Below, piece by piece: positions 7,749-12,746 of a stretch of DNA of 12,746 nucleotides (its first letter is position 1; each line of letters starts with the position of its first letter). The notes beneath the pieces were generated by a model. That model was not told the DNA's origin, made no database searches, and worked only from the letters and a program-made list of their open reading frames with translations. The DNA comes from CAZGSV01 sp964528605. Its GTDB lineage: Bacteria; Armatimonadota; Zipacnadia; CAZGSV01. The DNA is taken from contig CAZGSV010000100.1 of assembly GCA_964528605.1 (NCBI GenBank), forward strand, positions 1 through 12,746, written 5' to 3'. The translations under genes were made by a program, and so were the position numbers.

Positions 7749-8903
7749 CTAGGACAGCCGCTCGCCGACCCCGTGCAGTCGCTCCGCGTTGGCGAGTTGC
7801 TCCTCCTTGAGGCCGAACGTGTAGACGAGCATCAGGCGCTTGAAGAGGTCCTCGGCCTGGGGGCAGAGGCCCTCGGGGTAGCGGTTGTTGCGGCCCAGGT
7901 AGAGCGGGCAGTCGAGTGGGCAGCCTTTGCCGTAGCCGAGGCGCTCGGCGATGAGCGGATGCTTGTAGGCGGGCATGCCGGTGTAGCCGATGGAGACGGC
8001 GCACTTCTCTTCCTCGAGCACGCGCTTGAAGTCATCCAGAGAGATGCCGTGGGCATCGCCCTCGAAGCGGCAGCCCCAGAGGTGATAGGTGTGCACTGCC
8101 TCCGCCGGGCCGTTCTGCGCGCGCAGCCAGGCGAAAGGCGCGACGGCATGGTCGTAGGCGGCGCCGATCTCCATCAACTCTTGGATGTATCGCTTAGCCT
8201 TCTCCAGTTGGCCTAGGCCGATGGCGGCCGTCTGCTCGTTCATGCGGTAGTTGTAGTGCAGGCCGCAGGCGGTGGAGTGGAACGTCGGCGCTCCCGCGTG
8301 CAGGCCCAGGCGGTGCGCCAACTCCTCGTCATTAGTCACGGCCATGCCGCCGTCCCCGAGGGCCAACTGCTTGGACATCTGGAAGCTGAAGGAGCCGATG
8401 TCGCCCCAGGAGCCGGCGGGGCGGCGCTTGTAGGTGGCGAAGAGGCTGTGGGCGCAGTCCTCGATGACGGCGACCTTGTGCCTCTTGCAGACGTCGGTGA
8501 TGCGGTCCATCTCGGCAGGCAGGCCGCAGACGTGCGTGACGATGAGGGCCTTGGTGCGCTCGGTGATCTTGGCCTCGATGAGGCCGGGGTCCATGTTCCA
8601 GGTCACGGGGTTGACGTCCACGAAGACGGGAACGGCGTTCGCGTACATCACCGCGACCGCGCCGAAGACACAAACGGGGTCGCAGATGACTTCGTCGGCG
8701 GCCTCGACACCGACGGCCATGAGGCAGGCATGCAGCACGGACATGGCGGAGTTCATGGCGACGCCGTGCTTGGTGCCGACGGCCTCCGCGAACGCCGCCT
8801 CGAAGCGGGCGGTCATCTGGCCGCCCATTGACGACAGGTTGCCCGAGTCGAGCACCTCCTTCAGCAGTCGCATCTCAACGTCATCGAAGACTCGCACCGG
8901 CAT
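7749..8903 (-). CDS. DegT/DnrJ/EryC1/StrS family PLP aminotransferase
   Basis: A 384-aa cytoplasmic PLP enzyme of the sugar-aminotransferase type, which usually transfers an amino group from glutamate or glutamine to a keto-sugar nucleotide or a cyclitol. Hallmarks are an N-terminal LDSGNLSSMGGQMTARFE segment (18-35), AMNSAMSVLHACLMA 49-63 for cofactor phosphate, VIEDCAHSLFATY 146-158 with Asp149 and His152, SFSFQMSKQLALGDGGMAVT 171-190 with Lys178 as Schiff-base lysine, and NYRMNEQTAAIGLGQL 218-233. The frame is open further upstream, but ATG 8903 is preferred because AGGAGG (8911-8916) lies 7 nt before it. The extra upstream residues are Arg-rich, non-conserved, and would cross a promoter and repeat. 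It is followed 19 bp later by the deacetylase-like gene. Substrate unknown; no nucleotide-sugar genes are in the window. Confidence 0.88.
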   Translation of the reverse strand: MPVRVFDDVEMRLLKEVLDSGNLSSMGGQMTARFEAAFAEAVGTKHGVAMNSAMSVLHACLMAVGVEAADEVICDPVCVFGAVAVMYANAVPVFVDVNPVTWNMDPGLIEAKITERTKALIVTHVCGLPAEMDRITDVCKRHKVAVIEDCAHSLFATYKRRPAGSWGDIGSFSFQMSKQLALGDGGMAVTNDEELAHRLGLHAGAPTFHSTACGLHYNYRMNEQTAAIGLGQLEKAKRYIQELMEIGAAYDHAVAPFAWLRAQNGPAEAVHTYHLWGCRFEGDAHGISLDDFKRVLEEEKCAVSIGYTGMPAYKHPLIAERLGYGKGCPLDCPLYLGRNNRYPEGLCPQAEDLFKRLMLVYTFGLKEEQLANAERLHGVGERLS

Positions 8904-8938
8904 TGAAGGGCCTCCTGAAGTCGTGGTCCTATAGGGGC

Positions 8939-8968
8939 AGTATGCGCACGGAGGGGGGAGCAACTCAA
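8939..8968 (-). promoter_or_regulatory. Candidate sigma-70-type promoter for the DegT gene
   Basis: On the minus strand, TTGAGT (complement of 8963-8968) and CATACT (complement of 8939-8944) are separated by 18 bp. Each matches four of six consensus bases. The predicted transcript would begin around 8932, leaving a leader of about 30 nt that contains the AGGAGG. The -35 hexamer is part of a degenerate copy of the palindromic element. Confidence 0.4.
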
Positions 8969-8984
8969 GGCGTTGGCCTTGATA
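8961..8984. repeat. Degenerate half copy of the palindromic element
   Basis: CAACTCAAGGC..GGCCTTGAT matches one hairpin arm of the element seen in full at 2727-2806 and 12335-12416. The stem is TCAAGGC/GCCTTGA with a 4-nt loop. After this the similarity fades, and the second hairpin is absent. A GGCCCCTACG repeat word follows at 9041-9050. Confidence 0.55.
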
Positions 8985-9082
8985 GGCCCGATGCCGGAGG
9001 TCCCGGCGCCTGGCGGTGCCGCGGGCCGAGGCAAGCCTGCGGCCCCTACGTTTGGGGGCGCGTCGCACTCCGAGCCGAGTAA

Positions 9083-9176
9083 CCCCCCCGCTCCTGTCTC
9101 CCCCTCACCCGCCCCTCCTCCTTCCCCCCTCCCTTTACTCCCATCCTTCCCCCTCGCCTCTCCCGCTACCCCCCCC
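9083..9176. repeat. Polypyrimidine/polypurine tract
   Basis: 85 of 94 plus-strand bases are C or T, including an uninterrupted 25-nt pyrimidine run at 9112-9136. On the minus strand it is a G/A tract lying just after the ddl stop codon. It occupies much of the 317-bp gap 8904-9220; the rest holds the DegT promoter area and repeat fragments. Whether it has a role, for example as a transcript end or triplex-prone DNA, is unknown. Confidence 0.75.
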
Positions 9177-9220
9177 GGATTTCCCAACAGCCCCGCCGCC
9201 CCTAGTTTCCTGTCTTCCAC

Positions 9221-10342
9221 TCACCGCGCCGTCTTGATGCGCTTGCGGGCGTGCGCCTCCAGCGCCAGTTGAACCAGCCGGTCCAGCAACTCAGGAAAAC
9301 CGATCCCCGCCACCTTCGCGGCCTGCGGAACCAAAGAAGTCTCCGTCATCCCCGGAATCGTGTTGATCTCCAGCAGGAAGGCCTCGCGGTCGCGGATGAG
9401 GAAATCCGCGCGCGTCACGCCACCGCAGCCCAGCGCCCTGTGCGCGGCCACGGCCATGCGCTGCACCGTCGCCGTCAGTTCCGCGTCAATGCGGGCCGGC
9501 GTTATCTCCTCCGTCGCACCGGGGATGTACTTGCAGTGGTAGTCGAAGAACGCCGATTCCTTGGGCACAATCTCCGTCGGCGGCAGCGCCATGGGCTCCT
9601 CGCTGCCCAGCACCTCGAGCACCCCGCAAGCGACCTCAATGCCGCCGATGAACTCGTCAACGAGCGCGCGCTCGCCGTACTCGAACGCCTGCTCGATGCC
9701 CTGAGCCAGTTGGCCCTCCGTATCGCAGATGGTCACTCCCACACTCGACCCCAGCGCGGCGGGCTTGGTCACCACCGGCAGCCCAAGACCGGCGACAACA
9801 CGCCGCACGGCCGAACCGCGATCCCCCTGCCATTCTCCGGCGGTCACGACCTCGTAGCTGGGCACCCGCAGCCCATGCTGCGCGAAGACCTCGCGCGACT
9901 TCACCTTGTCCATCGCCAGCGCGCTCGCCAGCACGTTGGAGCCGGTGTAGGGGATGCCGGCTATCTCCAGCAGCCCCTGCACCGTCCCGTCCTCGCCGTA
10001 AGGCCCGTGCATGGCGATGAAGACGACATCAATGTGCTCGTCGGCCGACTCGGCCACCTTCTCCTCGGTCGCCCTGGCGAGCGCCTCGCCGGGGCTCACC
10101 GGCTCGGACTCGCGCATGCCCGCTGTCAGGTCAGTGTCCTCGGCCCCCCCCGAGGGGAGTTCGCGCAGATAGCCGGCGGGCAGCACCCATTTGCCCTCTT
10201 TGGTGATTACCACCGGCTTCACGTTGTACTTGGCCTTGTCCAACGCGGCCGCGACCATCCGCCCTGTGTTGAGGGAGACCTCGTGCTCGGCGGTGCGTCC
10301 GCCCATGAGCGCGGCCACGTTGATCTTGCGTTGTTCGCTCAT
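9221..10342 (-). CDS. ddl: D-alanine--D-alanine ligase
   Basis: ATP-grasp enzyme that joins two D-alanines for the peptidoglycan stem peptide, acting in the cytoplasm. The 373 aa are close to the long DdlA type (about 364 aa), with a longer N-terminal domain than DdlB. Motifs are MGGRTAEHEVSL 13-24 (Glu21, substrate-binding glutamate), MHGPYGEDGTVQGLLE 111-126, YTGSNVLASALAMDK 132-146, KPAALGSSVGV 193-203 (phosphate loop), FFDYHCKYIPG 265-275 (omega-loop with the D-Ala type Tyr, not the D-Lac ligase pattern), TRADF 310-314, and metal ligands Glu325 and Asn327 in LLEINTIPGMTETSLVP. All key residues are present. ATG 10342 has AAGGAT upstream at close spacing. It lies 114 bp after the secreted hydrolase on the same strand, with a hairpin between them. 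No mur or fts genes adjoin, so it is outside the usual division cluster. Confidence 0.95.
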   Translation of the reverse strand: MSEQRKINVAALMGGRTAEHEVSLNTGRMVAAALDKAKYNVKPVVITKEGKWVLPAGYLRELPSGGAEDTDLTAGMRESEPVSPGEALARATEEKVAESADEHIDVVFIAMHGPYGEDGTVQGLLEIAGIPYTGSNVLASALAMDKVKSREVFAQHGLRVPSYEVVTAGEWQGDRGSAVRRVVAGLGLPVVTKPAALGSSVGVTICDTEGQLAQGIEQAFEYGERALVDEFIGGIEVACGVLEVLGSEEPMALPPTEIVPKESAFFDYHCKYIPGATEEITPARIDAELTATVQRMAVAAHRALGCGGVTRADFLIRDREAFLLEINTIPGMTETSLVPQAAKVAGIGFPELLDRLVQLALEAHARKRIKTAR

Positions 10343-10358
10343 CGGTATCCTTGACTCT

Positions 10359-10388
10359 CCCCGCCTGCCTCGCGCGCGTCAGGCGGGG
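10359..10388 (-). promoter_or_regulatory. Hairpin just upstream of ddl
   Basis: Perfect 9-bp stem CCCCGCCTG (10359-10367) with CAGGCGGGG (10380-10388) around a 12-nt GC loop. On the minus strand it ends 16 nt before the ddl ATG and just before the ribosome-binding site. No T-tract follows, so a classic terminator is unlikely. It could stabilise or partition a shared transcript, or be another intergenic repeat. Confidence 0.4.
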
Positions 10389-10456
10389 CTGGCTATCCGC
10401 TCAAAGCCTCCTCGCAGCCTATTGTTCGAGCCGCCCGCTCCAGAGCCCGCGCAGCC

Positions 10457-12166
10457 CTAACCAGAAGAGAGCGTGTCCAGCAACGCCCGCGCTTTCTCTA
10501 TCTCCTTGGGCGCGGCGTCCGGTGTTGTCGGCCATACCTCGAGGGCCCGCTTCAGCGCCTCTATCGCGCGCGCCTTGGCGCCCTGTCTCACATAGACCTG
10601 CGCCAGGCTCAGTAGCGTCACCGGCACGATGTCGTCCACCGGCTGGCTGGGCGTCTGCTCCAGCACACGCTGATAGACTTCCACCGCCTTCTCGTATCGC
10701 CGGATGCCCGCCCACATCCCCGCCAGATGGAACTCCCACCACAGCCGCTCGTCCAGAGGCAGCGACGGGTCCGCGCGCAAGGTCTCCAGGAACTGCGCCG
10801 CCGATTCCTCGCTGCGCTCGATGACGTAGGTGGCCTCGTTGAAGGGCGCGGGCCGAACGCGGCAGCGGAACTTCGGCCCCATCACAGGCCGCGAGGAAAG
10901 GAACAGCCCGTCCTCCCACTCGACCTCGACAAACGCCGCGAGCAGTTGCCCCTCCGCCGGACTTAGAGAGAGTCGCTCCTGGCAAGCGCTTCCCGCGCCA
11001 CCCATCGCCAAACGATCAAACGTGTAGGCGCCGTCAGTGGAATAGCACAAGCGCACCGCCTTGACCCCCGTACCGTCGTCCACGGTCGCCCGGCATAGCA
11101 CTGCCCCCCCCGACTGTCTTAGCCGGAGCACGGGAGCCCGCGGGATGGGCGCTCCCTTGCCATGCAGGTAGTAGTCAATCCATCGCTTGGTGGACCCGTC
11201 CACGCGCAGGGACGCCGCCGCCGCGTTGTCGTAGGTCTGCAGCGCGGGGTTGTCTTGCGTGTAGAGACCGTGGTCCCAGTCGGCGATGTAGGTGAGTCGG
11301 TGGCGGCCGTGCAGGTCGGCGACCGTCTCCGCCAGCGAGGTGATCGGGAAGAACTCGTCCTGCGCCCCGAGAATGATGAGCAGCGGCGAGTGCTGCGTGG
11401 GGATGTAGAGCGCGGGGTCCAGGTTCCGCAGCAAGGTGGCAACCGCAGGCGAGTGCGCCTGCAACCCCATCCCCTCCATCATCAGCGCGCGAATCCACGA
11501 GGCGTCCTTGGCGCCCACAGCCCAGGCCCCGCACGCCGCGTTGTCAATCGCGCAGGCGAGGCGCGTGTCCACGCCGTTGACCAGCAGCGTCATGATGCCG
11601 CCCATGGAGCCTCCGGTGACGCCGACGCGGTTGGGGTCACACTCGGGAAGCCTGCTGACGTAGGTCACGGCCCGCATTCCCGCCACCGCGTAGTGGTAGA
11701 GGTAACTGTCCCTTGGGTCGTTGAGCACGTCGAGCCAGTTACCCATGCAGTCGCGCGGCCCGGTCGAGTCGCCTTGGCCAGGGCCATCTATGGACACCGC
11801 GATGAGATGATGCGCAGCGGCGTAGCCACGGGCCATGTCCATCGAGCCCGCGCCGCCGTGGCCGTGACCGATGATCAGGGCAGGCAACTTCGCCTCCCCG
11901 GCCGGCATGGCCACGTGGGCTGCGATGCGAATCTCCTTGCCGCGCCACCTCTCCGAGCGGAAGGTCACCTCCCGCTCGAGCAGGGCCACGCCGTTGAAGT
12001 CCGCGCTCCGCTCCGACCGGACCTGCACCTCCAGCGGATCTGTGATGATGGCCTTGAGGTTCCAGATGTCCGGCGGACGATTCACGGCGCAGATCCCTCC
12101 TGAGCCAGATAAGAGCAGGCACGTTACCCCGCACAACAACGACACTGATGCGACTCGACTGATCAT
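10457..12166 (-). CDS. Secreted alpha/beta-hydrolase (acetyl xylan esterase-like) with C-terminal TPRs
   Basis: A 569-aa predicted exported esterase. Residues 1-28 form a Sec-type signal: basic start, hydrophobic VASVSLLCGVTCLLL, then small residues. No proper lipobox is seen. The hydrolase domain (about 60-335) has an oxyanion HGHGG at 101-105, IDGPGQGDSTG 126-136, nucleophile Ser187 in GGSMGG, acid Asp270 in LGAQDEFFP and His299 in DWDHGLY, giving a complete triad typical of the dienelactone hydrolase/acetyl xylan esterase group. Residues about 345-430 look beta-rich and Ig-like. Residues about 474-565 form roughly two TPR-like helical repeats (WWEFHLAGMWAGIRRYEKAV; LLSLAQVYVRQGAKARAIEA). 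ATG 12166 is chosen because a promoter lies 39-67 bp upstream and the signal peptide starts there; the frame is open to 12277, but that part is Arg/Gly-rich. Substrate unproven: acetylated glycans or small esters. Confidence 0.82.
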   Translation of the reverse strand: MISRVASVSLLCGVTCLLLSGSGGICAVNRPPDIWNLKAIITDPLEVQVRSERSADFNGVALLEREVTFRSERWRGKEIRIAAHVAMPAGEAKLPALIIGHGHGGAGSMDMARGYAAAHHLIAVSIDGPGQGDSTGPRDCMGNWLDVLNDPRDSYLYHYAVAGMRAVTYVSRLPECDPNRVGVTGGSMGGIMTLLVNGVDTRLACAIDNAACGAWAVGAKDASWIRALMMEGMGLQAHSPAVATLLRNLDPALYIPTQHSPLLIILGAQDEFFPITSLAETVADLHGRHRLTYIADWDHGLYTQDNPALQTYDNAAAASLRVDGSTKRWIDYYLHGKGAPIPRAPVLRLRQSGGAVLCRATVDDGTGVKAVRLCYSTDGAYTFDRLAMGGAGSACQERLSLSPAEGQLLAAFVEVEWEDGLFLSSRPVMGPKFRCRVRPAPFNEATYVIERSEESAAQFLETLRADPSLPLDERLWWEFHLAGMWAGIRRYEKAVEVYQRVLEQTPSQPVDDIVPVTLLSLAQVYVRQGAKARAIEALKRALEVWPTTPDAAPKEIEKARALLDTLSSG

Positions 12167-12204
12167 AGGCTTTGCCCCGAGTGAATGTTGAAGCAATCCC
12201 TTCG

Positions 12205-12233
12205 ATTGTAGCGAGGTTCGGCGCCCGCGTCCA
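12205..12233 (-). promoter_or_regulatory. Predicted sigma-70-type promoter of the secreted hydrolase
   Basis: Minus-strand TGGACG (complement of 12228-12233, four of six) and TACAAT (complement of 12205-12210, five of six) are spaced by exactly 17 bp. The transcript would start near 12198, about 30 nt before ATG 12166. This also argues against the upstream start at 12277. Confidence 0.55.
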
Positions 12234-12334
12234 GGAGGACGCGACCGGGCCCGCCCTCTGCCCTGTAGGAGCGGCATTCCGGCCTGCCCGCCTCAGCAGG
12301 GCCGCGGGGCGACGGCGCCAGGCACCGCCTGTGT

Positions 12335-12416
12335 CGCAACTCAAGGCTCTAGCCTTGATGTCCTACCATGGGCTGACCCCGCTCCCACCCCGTCAAACCT
12401 GAAGGTTTGAGTTACG
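12335..12416. repeat. 82-bp bipartite palindromic element, copy 2
   Basis: Inverted copy of 2727-2806, with three substitutions and one 2-nt insertion. Both hairpins (TCAAGGCT..AGCCTTGA with loop CT; TCAAACCT..AGGTTTGA with loop GA) and the outer CG(T/C)AACTCAA and TTGAGTTACG ends are kept. The stems are intact while the loop bases differ, which is the pattern expected if pairing is selected. Confidence 0.85.
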
Positions 12417-12746
12417 GCGGCGCTTTGGTGTAGGAGCCCGCCTCAGGCATGACTTTGCGCCCGACGTCGCTGTAGCGTCGGCCTTCACGCCGCTCTGTTG
12501 AGAACACCCCCCGTCCGGGGCTCTGGGTTGTAGCGTCCGGCTTGCCCGCCGAAGGAGGACGTCTCTGCCGGACGTTCTTCGGCGGGCGAGCCCTCCTACG
12601 GCGGGTAAACCAGGCGGCTCGCCCCTGCGCCCTCTGCTGCCAGGAGGTCGGGCAAGGACGCGAACGGCGCGACCCGCAATTCGAACGTTTGCGGTTAACG
12701 TGTGCGGACGGTAAGGCGTTGATTTGCGGTATCTGCCGCCCCGCCC
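12417..12746. other. Repeat-rich non-coding end of the window
   Basis: No gene is supported in these 330 bp. They hold a GTAGGAGC word at 12430-12437 (another at 12265-12272), the 31-bp inverted match 12478-12508 to 2565-2595, a perfect 10-bp stem GCCCGCCGAA 12544-12553 with TTCGGCGGGC 12578-12587, and the 28-bp inverted match 12591-12618 to 916-943. The last 100 bases lack these repeats and are slightly less GC-rich; they may be the start of a gene or promoter outside the window. Confidence 0.55.

Noticed and set aside
8904..9068. N-terminal extension of the DegT aminotransferase by 55 codons
   Set aside because: Arg/Pro-rich, crosses a repeat and a candidate promoter, and the strong AGGAGG supports the start at 8903.
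12080..12100. Possible lipoprotein signal in the hydrolase (cysteine after SGSGGI)
   Set aside because: The residues before the cysteine (Gly-Gly-Ile) do not fit the lipobox, which needs a small residue directly before Cys, so a normal Sec signal is preferred.
12167..12277. N-terminal extension of the secreted hydrolase by 37 codons
   Set aside because: It would place the start upstream of the predicted promoter and bury the signal peptide; the added residues are Arg/Gly-rich and lie in repeat-type DNA.

Overview
This is a GC-rich bacterial chromosomal window with nine protein genes that I can support. No rRNA, tRNA, CRISPR array or transposase is visible. The base composition, the secreted esterase, the Re-type citrate synthase and the hairpin-rich repeat litter between genes would suit an uncultured lineage such as Planctomycetes, Armatimonadota or a related candidate phylum. 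No marker gene is present to settle this, so the assignment is a weak inference.

Layout. Two small unknown plus-strand genes (156-473 and 478-804) converge on a block of minus-strand genes that fills the rest of the window. Read in their own direction, right to left, these are: a secreted alpha/beta-hydrolase with C-terminal TPRs (12166-10457); D-alanine--D-alanine ligase (10342-9221); a DegT/DnrJ/EryC1 PLP aminotransferase (8903-7749) followed 19 bp later by a two-domain protein with a polysaccharide-deacetylase-like core (7729-5915); a Re-citrate synthase-type Claisen condensing enzyme (5628-4255) followed 47 bp later by NADP-type isocitrate dehydrogenase (4207-2855); and a class III (GABA/ornithine type) aminotransferase (2361-1039).

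How they fit together. The condensing enzyme and isocitrate dehydrogenase look like a two-gene operon for the oxidative route from acetyl-CoA plus oxaloacetate to 2-oxoglutarate, with aconitase encoded elsewhere. The class III aminotransferase could use 2-oxoglutarate/glutamate as its amino partner, but it lies 490 bp away behind a repeat block, so co-regulation is not shown. The DegT aminotransferase and the deacetylase-like protein form a second probable operon of unknown carbohydrate-related purpose. Ddl belongs to peptidoglycan precursor synthesis.

Main points of interest. (1) The isocitrate dehydrogenase carries a roughly 34-residue insert with a CxxC...CxxC zinc-ribbon signature placed directly before the substrate-binding serine loop (the AceK phosphorylation loop of E. 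coli). (2) An 80-82 bp element with two 8-bp-stem hairpins and 10-bp terminal inverted repeats occurs in two inverted near-identical copies, at 2727-2806 and 12335-12416. A degenerate half copy upstream of the DegT gene supplies a plausible -35 box. (3) Other dispersed intergenic repeats (GTAGGGGC/GTAGGAGC motifs, a 31-bp and a 28-bp inverted match) recur in the same relative order at both ends of the window.
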